Positions 7,437 to 14,514 of a stretch of DNA of 35,780 bases are shown one piece after another. The stretch spans positions 1 through 35,780 of the forward strand of contig CANUDF010000011.1 in NCBI GenBank assembly GCA_947857085.1, read 5' to 3'. This DNA is from Candidatus Gastranaerophilales bacterium. GTDB lineage: Bacteria > Cyanobacteriota > Vampirovibrionia > Gastranaerophilales > Gastranaerophilaceae. Under the pieces are notes generated by a model that worked only from the letters and a program-made list of their open reading frames with translations, was not told where the DNA came from and ran no database searches. The translations under genes were made by a program, and so were the position numbers. Every line of letters starts with the position of its first letter. The stretch's first letter is position 1.

Positions 7437-9425
7437 ATGTCAGTAAAATCAGTTCAATTAACATCAGCGGAGCCTAAACGCAATAATACATTAAAGGCGC
7501 AGAATAATAATCATGTTTCATTCGGGAATGCCGGTAATCCGGTTATTACTTTAATGGATGCTATAGAAAGAGGCGGTTTTGCGGCTTCCTTTATTATGCA
7601 GGATTTTTTAGGTATGGCTGGTCCCCGTGTTCTTACGGGCATGTACCGTAACCATGATAAAACTGGTCAATTAAACTGGGATTTCGCTAAAAAAGAAGGT
7701 ATCAGAGAAATTTTAAGCGGCCCGAGTGCTTTCATAATCCCTTGGATTATGATGGAAGGTATTAAGCGTGCTTCCGGTTCTGCAAATAATATTCCTATAG
7801 ACTTTATTAACGGATTCGGTGACACCTTTGCTGATTACTTAAAGGCTGATAAATCAGTTCTTGGCGATGCTGCAAAAATGAAAAAAGGTTTCTATGAAAA
7901 AGCCTTTGAAAATATGCTGTCTGCATCAACTGATAACAAACTTGCTGGCGAAGAACTGAAAAAGGTTTCAAAAGACTTTGCCGAAAGATTGCTTGAAGCG
8001 GAAAAAGCTCCTAAAAAAGGCTTCTGGAAGCATTTAACAGGCAAACCTGTAAAAGGTTCTGCTCAAGATTTACAGCATGCAATTTTAGAAGATTTCATTG
8101 CATTACGCAAACGGCATTTAGGTTTTGACGGTGATAACGTTATTGCCGAATATGGTGTAAAAGGCGGAAATAAGATTGCCTCTTCATTCAAAACAGCTCT
8201 TAGCCATATGAATGATTACGCAAATGATGCAATTAAACATGTTAATAAGAAAGTTAAAAACGTAAAAGATTTAGATATTGAAAAATTTGTTAAGACATTG
8301 AGCCAAAGACGTTCAGGTACAAGATTCTTATCTAATATAAGCATGTGGCTTGCGGTTGTCGGGTTCTATACAGTTATTCCTAAGTTATACAATCTTGCTA
8401 CAAAAGGTAGAGACCCGGGCTTAGATGGTTTGGGTGTTCAGGATGAAAATGTTAACAAGTCTGCAAATCCGACTTTCTCTAACGAAAAAGGAAAACAGGA
8501 AAAAGCGGAAAATAAAACAGAAGATAAATCACAGCCGAATTTCACAGGTCTTCAAAGTTCAATGGCAAAACTTGGAAAAACAGTTGTTGATAATCCTGCA
8601 GTTAAAAAATTCTCTAACGGATTTGAGTTTGACGGTGCAACAATGTCAATGCCTGCAATGTTAACATTATTGTTCGGGTTCTGTTTGCCGCCAAGATTAA
8701 TTCATGCCCAAAGTAATACAGATAGAAAAGAAATTATAATGCGTGACATTACAAGTTTCCTTGCGATATTATTTGGTTCAAAGGCTATTAACAGAGTATG
8801 TTCAGACATATTTGCGAAACAATCCGGCCTAGCTTTGAATATTAAACCAGAAAGCCATAATAATAATATCTTTAAGAAAATATGGCATTATATTTATCCG
8901 ACCGGCGGTGTACAGGTTCTTGACAGCGATAGAATTATATCAAACTACAGTAATGTATCTGATTTCAAAAACGGAATTAAAGACATGTTTACTTATGTAG
9001 ACAAGAACGGCGGTAATGTCGGTAAAATGCTTAATATTGATAAAGATATTAAAGCTGCGGCTTCTGAAATCCTCGGAAAAACTCCTGATAAAACTATGTC
9101 TTTAGAATTTATCAGCAAGAAGTTTGATGAGGCTAAAGGAACAAAAGCGTATAATAAGATTGTTGAAATTTTATCAGACAAGTCTAATCCGCTTGTAAAA
9201 CGTGCAAAAACTCTTAATAGTACGTTTGGCTTCCTTTCAACAGTTCTGCTTGTTCCGGCATTGATGATATGGATATCTAAACATTGTGAAAAAATGACTA
9301 AAAAACATATTGAAGAACAGAAAAAATTAGCAATGCAAAATCAAGCTAAGCAAACACAGGTTCCTGAAGCAATGCGGGTTGTTACCAATAAACCAACAAT
9401 GGCCGGTTTTTTAAATAAAGCGTAA
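7437..9425 (+). CDS. Large unknown membrane protein, paralogue C with internal duplication
   Basis: This 662-residue protein has no function I recognise. The N-terminus (1-35) is polar and contains the motif HVSFGN. Residues about 57-112 (GMAGPRVLTGMYRNHD, then AKKEGIREIL and a hydrophobic helix) match the shared segment of the proteins at 4352 and 5209. A second, diverged copy of that segment appears at about 413-458 (GFCLPPRLIHAQSNTDRKE, then hydrophobic), after a helix at 300-320 and a Lys/Glu-rich linker containing PNFTG. A last helix lies near 605-625, followed by a charged tail. The start is preceded by AGTAGGG at very short spacing. A strong terminator follows directly, so it is monocistronic. 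Confidence 0.78.
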   Translation: MSVKSVQLTSAEPKRNNTLKAQNNNHVSFGNAGNPVITLMDAIERGGFAASFIMQDFLGMAGPRVLTGMYRNHDKTGQLNWDFAKKEGIREILSGPSAFIIPWIMMEGIKRASGSANNIPIDFINGFGDTFADYLKADKSVLGDAAKMKKGFYEKAFENMLSASTDNKLAGEELKKVSKDFAERLLEAEKAPKKGFWKHLTGKPVKGSAQDLQHAILEDFIALRKRHLGFDGDNVIAEYGVKGGNKIASSFKTALSHMNDYANDAIKHVNKKVKNVKDLDIEKFVKTLSQRRSGTRFLSNISMWLAVVGFYTVIPKLYNLATKGRDPGLDGLGVQDENVNKSANPTFSNEKGKQEKAENKTEDKSQPNFTGLQSSMAKLGKTVVDNPAVKKFSNGFEFDGATMSMPAMLTLLFGFCLPPRLIHAQSNTDRKEIIMRDITSFLAILFGSKAINRVCSDIFAKQSGLALNIKPESHNNNIFKKIWHYIYPTGGVQVLDSDRIISNYSNVSDFKNGIKDMFTYVDKNGGNVGKMLNIDKDIKAAASEILGKTPDKTMSLEFISKKFDEAKGTKAYNKIVEILSDKSNPLVKRAKTLNSTFGFLSTVLLVPALMIWISKHCEKMTKKHIEEQKKLAMQNQAKQTQVPEAMRVVTNKPTMAGFLNKA

Positions 9426-9461
9426 AATAAAAAGAGGTTCATATGAACCTCTTTTTATTTT
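9424..9461. terminator. Bidirectional intrinsic terminator
   Basis: A perfect 38-base palindrome is centred on GAGGTTCATATGAACCTC, with A-runs on one side and T-runs on the other. It serves both the 662-residue protein gene and the convergent DUF1858 gene. Confidence 0.92.
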
Positions 9462-9465
9462 ATAA

Positions 9466-9669
9466 TTAGTCTTCAATAAGAGCGTTTATATCTGCAACCA
9501 TTGCATCAGGGTCAAAGCCGTGAACTTTTGCGCCGGCTTCAAGGTTTTCAAAACGTGCAGCCGCACAACCTATGCAGCCTAAACCGTATCTTTGAAATAC
9601 TTCAATGCTTTGCGGGTAAGCTTGAACTATATCCATAATGTTCATATCTTTTGTTACTTTTTCTGTCAT
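9466..9669 (-). CDS. DUF1858 CxxC protein
   Basis: This 67-residue protein belongs to the DUF1858 / prismane-associated redox family. It shows the typical pattern MNIMDIVQAYPQ, then the CxxC pair C32-IG-C35 in GLGCIGCAAARFE, and a C-terminal HGFDPDAMVADINAL. Such proteins occur in anaerobes, often near hybrid cluster proteins, and are thought to act in thiol or Fe-S chemistry. The start at 9669 is fixed by AAGGAG six bases upstream; a longer in-frame extension lacks support. It is divergent from a small hypothetical gene at 9740. Confidence 0.88.
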   Translation of the reverse strand: MTEKVTKDMNIMDIVQAYPQSIEVFQRYGLGCIGCAAARFENLEAGAKVHGFDPDAMVADINALIED

Positions 9670-9739
9670 AATTTTCTCCTTCTTGACTTCACACAGTTTG
9701 TCATTAAAAATATTATACACTAAAAAAAGAAGGTATGCT

Positions 9740-9901
9740 ATGGAATTATTGAAAAAGCTTTTTAAAGATGAAGATAGAATTATAGGACTGTGCGGTTTTA
9801 AAAAAGCTGAACAGGAACAACTTAGAGTGTTTATTCCCAAATTTGATGCAACAAAGTCAATTTACAATGTTAATTATCAGAAAAACTTTTTTCTTATGTA
9901 A
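9740..9901 (+). CDS. Small hypothetical protein, 53 residues
   Basis: MELLKKLFKDEDRIIGLCGF begins a 53-residue basic, soluble protein with one cysteine and a FIPKFDATKS stretch. I do not recognise it. The ATG is preceded by AGAAGG at suitable spacing. A longer frame opens at 9638 but would run through the divergent DUF1858 start, so the shorter form is chosen. No membrane segment or known motif is visible. Coding status rests on the ribosome binding site and on natural-looking composition. Confidence 0.5.
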   Translation: MELLKKLFKDEDRIIGLCGFKKAEQEQLRVFIPKFDATKSIYNVNYQKNFFLM

Positions 9902-9928
9902 TATTTGTTAATATTATAGCAATTTTTC

Positions 9929-9975
9929 AATCCCCAAATACTTTATTATAATATAATAGGGAAAAATTGGGGATT
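9929..9975 (+). promoter_or_regulatory. Inverted repeat bracketing a TATAAT and covering the Shine-Dalgarno
   Basis: AATCCCCAA (9929-9937) and TTGGGGATT (9967-9975) are perfect inverted arms. The 29 bases between them hold overlapping TATAAT boxes. The right arm contains the GGGGA that would serve as ribosome binding site for the ATG at 9980. If transcription starts upstream, the hairpin hides that site; if it starts within, the arms could be a split operator. Confidence 0.45.
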
Positions 9976-9979
9976 TAAT

Positions 9980-10156
9980 ATGTCTGTACAAGCAATTCAA
10001 TTTGGAAATCTTTCAGCAATAAGAGCATTGCAGGGACAAAGGCCGGCTGCGGTAAAAGAAGTTGCTAAAAATTTCCAGACTAATTATACTAACGGAGAAT
10101 TAGTTCCGAAAGTTCAAAATGAAGTTTTAGCCAATAAATTAAATATTTTCGCTTAA
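9980..10156 (+). CDS. Small hypothetical protein, 58 residues, FGN motif
   Basis: The 58-residue product starts MSVQAIQFGNLSAIRAL and ends VLANKLNIFA. It is basic and soluble-looking, with no membrane segment. The opening MSVxxxQ and the FGN motif resemble the N-terminus of the 662-residue protein at 7437 (MSVKSVQLTS ... HVSFGN). GGGGA lies six bases before the ATG, inside an inverted repeat. The stop is three bases from the end of the convergent nuclease gene, with no terminator between. The function is unknown. Confidence 0.6.
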   Translation: MSVQAIQFGNLSAIRALQGQRPAAVKEVAKNFQTNYTNGELVPKVQNEVLANKLNIFA

Positions 10157-10158
10157 AA

Positions 10159-10674
10159 CTACTGATCGCTTTCGTGTTGTTCATTATCTTTCATCAGTTT
10201 AGCAAAGTCTGACGGTTTAATACTTTGGATAAAGTTTTTAAACTCCTGTGCTTCTTCTTCATCTTTTGCTGTATCAGTTGAAACTGAACCGTTAGAAAGT
10301 ACATTTGCAGTAACAAATATAGGTGCATCTACTCTTATTGCTACAGCTATAGCGTCAGAGGGGCGTGAATCAATTTCAACACAGTTGTCATTTCCATCTT
10401 TTAAAAATAATGTGGCAAAGTATGTTTCTTTTTCAACATCATTAATTTCTACTCTGTCAAGAGTATAACCAGTTTTTTCAATTAAATTAATAATAAGATC
10501 ATGAGTCATAGGTCTTGCCACATTTAGATTTTCAATTTTTCTTATAATGGCACTCGCTTCAGCAGAGCCTATCCATATAGGTAAAGCTTTACGGTTGTCT
10601 TTATCATGCAACACAACTATAGGGGAACCAGTTCGTGTATCAAGGGCTATGCCCATAACTTTCATTTCTATCAT
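10159..10674 (-). CDS. DUF151 bifunctional nuclease family protein
   Basis: This 171-residue protein belongs to the BFN/DUF151 family, whose plant founder was reported to have RNase and DNase activity; the bacterial role is unsettled. Family features visible are the opening MKVMGIALDTRTGSPIVVL, ALPIWIGSAEASAI, RPMTHDLI, the central ATLFLKDG and the signature EIDSRPSDAIAVAIR-DAPIFV. The C-terminal 40 residues are acidic and family-typical. The ATG has no usable Shine-Dalgarno but sits exactly six bases after TATAAT, which itself has a good -35, so the mRNA is probably leaderless. Confidence 0.92.
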   Translation of the reverse strand: MIEMKVMGIALDTRTGSPIVVLHDKDNRKALPIWIGSAEASAIIRKIENLNVARPMTHDLIINLIEKTGYTLDRVEINDVEKETYFATLFLKDGNDNCVEIDSRPSDAIAVAIRVDAPIFVTANVLSNGSVSTDTAKDEEEAQEFKNFIQSIKPSDFAKLMKDNEQHESDQ

Positions 10675-10709
10675 AATTAAATTATAGCCTTTCTTTATAA
10701 AAACGTCAA
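10675..10709 (-). promoter_or_regulatory. Promoter for a leaderless nuclease mRNA
   Basis: On the minus strand the order is TTGACG, 17 bases, TATAAT, six bases, ATG. Both boxes and the spacer are near consensus for housekeeping sigma-70. The transcript should begin at or one base from the start codon. This is the clearest of the leaderless-type starts in the window. Confidence 0.75.
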
Positions 10710-10805
10710 TTCAGAGTTTCTGTAATATTAATATTATAGACTAAAAAAATTTTTTGACCTCTTTCAAAAAAAAATATTTATGTTATACTAAATTTATAAT
10801 AATAC

Positions 10806-10895
10806 GGAGTAATGGCCGAGTGGCTGAAGGCGGCACCCTGCTAAGGTGTTATGTGGGTTATACCTGCATCCAGGGTTCAAATCCCTGTTACTCCG
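10806..10895 (+). tRNA. tRNA-Ser (anticodon GCU)
   Basis: This 90-base class II tRNA has acceptor arms GGAGTAA/TTACTCC, discriminator G at 10895, and anticodon loop CTGCTAA with anticodon GCT (reads AGC/AGU). It has a long variable arm and the T-arm CAGGG-TTCAAAT-CCCTG. CCA is not encoded. A T-run follows directly and serves as terminator. A TATACT at 10784 is a likely -10 box. Confidence 0.95.
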
Positions 10896-10899
10896 TTTT

Positions 10900-12777
10900 T
10901 TAATACTTATATTGCAATGCTCTGAGCGAATTTAATACTGCAATAAGAGTGACTCCTACATCTGCAAAAACAGCACCCCACATTGTCATTAGACCTGAAG
11001 CCCCGAGCACTAAAAACAGAAGTTTTATACCAATTGCAAATATAATATTTTGTTTTACAATTCCCATTGTTTTACGTGCAATATTTATCGCAACGGCTAC
11101 TTTTGAAGGTTTATCATCCATAATAACCACATCTGCTGCTTCTATTGCTGCATCAGATCCTAATCCTCCCATTGCTATGCCTGTATCAGCCCTTGATAGA
11201 ACCGGAGCATCATTAATCCCGTCACCGGTAAATATTACAGTTTTTCCTTTTTGTTTTTTTAATATGAGTTCTTCAACTTTTTCTACTTTGTCTGCCGGTA
11301 AAAGTTCCGCAAAGTAAGTTCTTATTCCAAGTTCTTTAGCAATATTGTCTGCTGTTTCGATAGAATCGCCCGTAAGCATTATGATATTTTCCGAAATTTT
11401 TTTGATATTTTCTACTGCTTTGACAGCATCTTCTTTTACCTCATCAGATATTACAATACTGCCTATAAATTTATTATCTTTAGCAATGTAAATTACTGTT
11501 CCGGCTTCATTAGATTTACAGTAGTCAATGTTAAATTTATCCATAAGTTTATCATTACCGGCAATAATTATATTGCCGGTTACATTTGCTTTTACACCAT
11601 TTCCTGCAAATTCAGATATCTCTTTTACAATATTAGTAGCAATATTTTTGCCGTATGCCTGTTTTATAGAACTTGCTATTGGATGGTTTGAGTAAGCTTC
11701 TGCAAAAGCAGCAGTTTTTAAAAGCTCATGATTGCTTATACCTTTTTGCGGGATTATATGTGTAACCTTAAATACTCCTTTAGTAAGCGTACCTGTTTTA
11801 TCAAAAACTATTGTATCCGGTTTTGATAACGCTTCAAGGTAATTGCTTCCTTTTATTAAAATTCCGCATCTTGACGCTGCTCCTATACCTGCAAAAAAGG
11901 TTAATGGTACTGAAATTACCAGTGCACAAGGACAGGATATTACAAGAAACGTCAATGCCCTTTCTATCCATAGATTAAATTGTGCTCCTGTGAGCAGAGG
12001 AGGTATTATAGCCAGCAATACTGCACCGATAACAACTATTGGTGTATAGTATGATGCAAATTTTGTTATGAAATTTTCAGCTTTTGTTTTTTTTGAACTT
12101 GCGTGTTCAACTAATTCAAGGATTTTTGAGACGGTTGATTCTTTGAATTTTTTAGTAACTTTTATTCGGATAAGTCCGTTCGTATTAATGCATCCACTAA
12201 GTGCATTGTCGCCTTTTTGAACCTGCTGTGGTCTAGCTTCACCTGTTAGCGCCGAACATTCCAAAATAGCGGTTCCATCAATTATTACTCCGTCAAGCGG
12301 AATTTTTTCACCTGTTTTTACAATAATAATATCATTTATGTTTATATCTTCCGGAGACTTTTGTATTATTCTGCCATTTTCTTCTATATTTGCGTAATCT
12401 GGTCTTATATCCATTAATTTAGTTATAGAGCGGCGTGATTTCTCAACAGCTTTATCCTGAAAATATTCGCCTATTTGGTACAGTACCATTACCATTACTG
12501 CTTCAGGATATTCTCCTATTGCCATTGCCCCTATTGTTGCAATACCCATTAAAAAATTTTCATCAAATACTTTGCCTTTAATAATGTTTTTTACAGCTGT
12601 AAAAAGGATATCATAACCCGCAATTAAATAAGCCGCAAATAATATCATAAACTTTGTGTTTTCCGGTATCTTTGCTAATATAGCAAAAAATAAAATACAT
12701 GCCGCTATTATTACTCTTAATATCTGCGTAGAAGCGTTTTTATGGTTATGGTGTTCGTGATGGTGATGATTGCACAT
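10900..12777 (-). CDS. cadA: Zinc/cadmium/lead-exporting P1B-type ATPase
   Basis: This 625-residue inner-membrane pump exports divalent soft metals. The N-terminus is His-rich (CNHHHHEHHNHKN) and lacks the CxxC heavy-metal-associated domain that most relatives have. Motifs in order are SALTGEARP (actuator), the transmembrane CPC in ISCPCALV, phosphorylated DKTGTLTKG, YSNHPIA (the HP motif), and TGDGINDAP. The final helices carry a lysine (FAIGIKLLF) and ADVG as in the P1B-2 (Zn/Cd/Pb) subgroup. AAGGAG six bases before the ATG at 12777 fixes the start; an upstream in-frame ATG would read through the promoter. It is divergent from an SmtB-type repressor, and the operator fills its promoter spacer. 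Confidence 0.94.
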   Translation of the reverse strand: MCNHHHHEHHNHKNASTQILRVIIAACILFFAILAKIPENTKFMILFAAYLIAGYDILFTAVKNIIKGKVFDENFLMGIATIGAMAIGEYPEAVMVMVLYQIGEYFQDKAVEKSRRSITKLMDIRPDYANIEENGRIIQKSPEDININDIIIVKTGEKIPLDGVIIDGTAILECSALTGEARPQQVQKGDNALSGCINTNGLIRIKVTKKFKESTVSKILELVEHASSKKTKAENFITKFASYYTPIVVIGAVLLAIIPPLLTGAQFNLWIERALTFLVISCPCALVISVPLTFFAGIGAASRCGILIKGSNYLEALSKPDTIVFDKTGTLTKGVFKVTHIIPQKGISNHELLKTAAFAEAYSNHPIASSIKQAYGKNIATNIVKEISEFAGNGVKANVTGNIIIAGNDKLMDKFNIDYCKSNEAGTVIYIAKDNKFIGSIVISDEVKEDAVKAVENIKKISENIIMLTGDSIETADNIAKELGIRTYFAELLPADKVEKVEELILKKQKGKTVIFTGDGINDAPVLSRADTGIAMGGLGSDAAIEAADVVIMDDKPSKVAVAINIARKTMGIVKQNIIFAIGIKLLFLVLGASGLMTMWGAVFADVGVTLIAVLNSLRALQYKY

Positions 12778-12805
12778 AGACTTCTCCTTTATTATCCTTA
12801 ATAGT

Positions 12806-12835
12806 ATTATAATTGAACAACTGTTCAATTGTCAA
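12806..12835 (-). promoter_or_regulatory. cadA promoter with embedded metal-repressor operator
   Basis: On the minus strand TTGACA, 18 bases, TATAAT. The 20-base palindrome AATTGAACA-AC-TGTTCAATT (12811-12830) occupies the spacer and touches both boxes. TGAACA-N2-TGTTCA fits the ArsR/SmtB operator pattern, so repressor binding would block RNA polymerase directly. Confidence 0.88.
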
Positions 12836-12872
12836 GTGTATTGTGTTAAAAATTTATAAAAATTAATATAGT

Positions 12873-12886
12873 TGAATAGTTGTTCA
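12873..12886. promoter_or_regulatory. Second SmtB/ArsR-type operator, repressor side
   Basis: TGAATA-GT-TGTTCA repeats the cadA operator core with one arm mismatch and lies 32 bases before the repressor ATG. It suggests that the repressor also controls its own gene. The two sites are about 58 bases apart, centre to centre. Confidence 0.75.
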
Positions 12887-12917
12887 TTTATGTTATCATA
12901 AATTTAAAGGAGAATAT

Positions 12918-13268
12918 ATGGATAACAAAAGTGCTGATTGTGAAGCAATAAATTTGGATTTAATAGATAAAGTTAAGCCTAATATGCCTGAGACAAAAGT
13001 TCTGTATGAATTGTCTGATTTTTTTAAGGTAATGGGAGATGGTACAAGGATACAGCTTTTATGGGCATTAGAGGAAAGTGAAATGTGTGTTGGAGATTTG
13101 GCAGTACTTTTAAACATGACAAAGTCTGCTGTTTCGCATCAATTAAAAGTTTTAAGAATAGCTAAACTTGTAAGAGCCCGTAAAAAAGGTAAAAATGTTT
13201 ATTATTCGCTGGATGATAATCACGTAAAATTAATACTTGAAAAAGCACTTGAACATGTGTGTGAATAA
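12918..13268 (+). CDS. SmtB/CadC-type metal-sensing repressor (ArsR family)
   Basis: This 116-residue winged-helix dimer-type regulator has its recognition region at about 62-80 (LNMTKSAVSHQLKVLR). It carries the alpha-5 zinc site D100-x-H102-x10-H113-x2-E116, an exact match to the SmtB/CzrA pattern. In addition C57 in the alpha-3 region (EMCVGDL) and C8 near the N-terminus resemble part of the CadC thiolate site. It may therefore sense zinc at alpha-5 with some capacity for cadmium or lead. AAAGGAG precedes the ATG. It faces the efflux ATPase, with two operators between, so metal binding should derepress both genes. Confidence 0.93.
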   Translation: MDNKSADCEAINLDLIDKVKPNMPETKVLYELSDFFKVMGDGTRIQLLWALEESEMCVGDLAVLLNMTKSAVSHQLKVLRIAKLVRARKKGKNVYYSLDDNHVKLILEKALEHVCE

Positions 13269-13333
13269 TATTATTCTTTTAAAGGCTCTTATGTCCGTTG
13301 CAAAATTTGAATATGTCTCTTTAATATAATGAT

Positions 13334-14023
13334 ATGGGTGAAATATATGTAAAAGTCATCGGTGATGGACCATATTTAGTATTTGGTAAACCGGAATTAT
13401 GCGAAGAAATTATTATTTCAGATAATGATAATGTAAGTATAGAATATGCAAAAGGAAAAGTTTTTGAGGTTAATTCAAATCCTGTTGCGCTATGCAGATG
13501 CGGTAAGACGAAAAATCCCCCATTTTGTGATAATTCCCACAGTTGTATGGATTTTGACGGAACAGAGACAGCGTCATTTGAGCCTGTTATAAATAATTGC
13601 ATAAAATACTCAGGAAGATATTTGACGCTATTTGACAATGAAAAATTATGCGCCTGCGCAAGATTTTGTGATGCGGCAGGCAGTGTATGGTCATTGATAT
13701 ATAAAGATGATTATTTGAGTACATCTGAAGTTAAAAGGCAGGTTAATTTATGTCCATCCGGGCGTCTTATTTTATTTGACAAAGATGGCAATATGCTTGA
13801 AGACAATTTGCAAAAATGCATAACTGTCCTTAAGGATGACGGGTTGGGAATTAGCGGGCCTTTATGGCTTAAGGGCGGTATCCGCGTTGAAAGTGCAGGT
13901 GGTGCAAGTTACGAGATACGAAACCGTCAGACTTTGTGCCGCTGCGGAAAATCAAAAAATAAACCTTTCTGTGATTGTTCTCATACACATATAAAATTTA
14001 TTGCAGGTAATCCCTACAGTTAA
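13334..14023 (+). CDS. Double CDGSH-type iron-sulfur protein
   Basis: The 229-residue protein carries two CDGSH-type [2Fe-2S] sites with three Cys and one His each: C54, C56, C65, H69 (CRCGKTKNPPFCDNSH) and C202, C204, C213, H217 (CRCGKSKNKPFCDCSH). Between them lies a third Cys group (C106, C108, C112, C140; CACARFCDAAG ... CPSGR), as in the Fer4_19/DUF1271-like domain often paired with CDGSH domains. It is probably a soluble electron-transfer or cluster-carrying protein. No Shine-Dalgarno is seen; a TATAAT lies only three bases before the ATG. Its end overlaps the convergent C_GCAxxG_C_C gene by four bases. Confidence 0.88.
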   Translation: MGEIYVKVIGDGPYLVFGKPELCEEIIISDNDNVSIEYAKGKVFEVNSNPVALCRCGKTKNPPFCDNSHSCMDFDGTETASFEPVINNCIKYSGRYLTLFDNEKLCACARFCDAAGSVWSLIYKDDYLSTSEVKRQVNLCPSGRLILFDKDGNMLEDNLQKCITVLKDDGLGISGPLWLKGGIRVESAGGASYEIRNRQTLCRCGKSKNKPFCDCSHTHIKFIAGNPYS

Positions 14024-14469
14024 TTATTTAACAGATGTTTTGTAATTATATTTGCTGCCGTTAAAATACAATTTTCACAAGGTCTTGTTTTATAGTACTC
14101 TTCGGTACGCTTTGACGGTTCAGGCCGGTCTTTTCCTGGCTCCAATCCGAGAATTTCTCTACAAATAATTGTCTTATATTTTTGTTTAAATTCCTCCGCT
14201 AAGTCTTGAATCAGCTTGTAATGTTTCCCTTTTTGTATATCATCATCAGGTGTTATATAACCGTATTTTAAACCGGCAATCATAAACATTGCTGTTACTG
14301 CTCCGCATACTTCTCTAAGTCTCCCCATTCCGCCTCCGAACGAAGAAGATAGTTTAAGTCCTGTTTCAAAATCAATGTTTAATTCTTCACAAAATGCACA
14401 AAACACTGATTGTGCACAGTTATATCCTTCCTTAAATAACTTGACGGCTTTTTCTGATTTTAATTCCAT
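14020..14469 (-). CDS. C_GCAxxG_C_C family putative redox protein
   Basis: From the ATG at 14469 this is a 149-residue protein of the C_GCAxxG_C_C family, named for its conserved cysteines. Visible are NCAQSVFCAFCEEL (C18, C24, C27), FGGGMGRLREVCGAVTAM (C55), C103 and C131/C134. The family is common in anaerobes and is thought to be redox-active or cluster-binding, with no firm function. A TTG six codons upstream is rejected because the ATG follows a TATAAT by exactly six bases. It is convergent with the CDGSH gene and divergent from the acyltransferase. Confidence 0.9.
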   Translation of the reverse strand: MELKSEKAVKLFKEGYNCAQSVFCAFCEELNIDFETGLKLSSSFGGGMGRLREVCGAVTAMFMIAGLKYGYITPDDDIQKGKHYKLIQDLAEEFKQKYKTIICREILGLEPGKDRPEPSKRTEEYYKTRPCENCILTAANIITKHLLNN

Positions 14470-14475
14470 ATTATA

Positions 14476-14481
14476 ATTATA
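14476..14481 (-). promoter_or_regulatory. -10 box giving a probable leaderless C_GCAxxG_C_C mRNA
   Basis: On the minus strand TATAAT, TATAAT, ATG follow without a gap. The first box puts the transcript start at the ATG. No Shine-Dalgarno sequence fits between. Confidence 0.55.
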
Positions 14482-14514
14482 AAACAAATTAGAATTTTGT
14501 GTTTAAATATAATT

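Noticed and set aside
8425-8664. 79-residue frame inside the 662-residue protein gene
   Set aside because: It is an alternate frame over a Lys/Glu-rich linker without a ribosome site; the main frame is continuous.
9466-9840. Long form of the DUF1858 protein with 57 extra N-terminal residues
   Set aside because: The extension is not family-like, crosses the divergent small gene, and AAGGAG supports the ATG at 9669.
10784-10805. Riboswitch or T-box upstream of tRNA-Ser
   Set aside because: The sequence before the tRNA is only an AT-rich promoter region; no conserved riboswitch core is visible.
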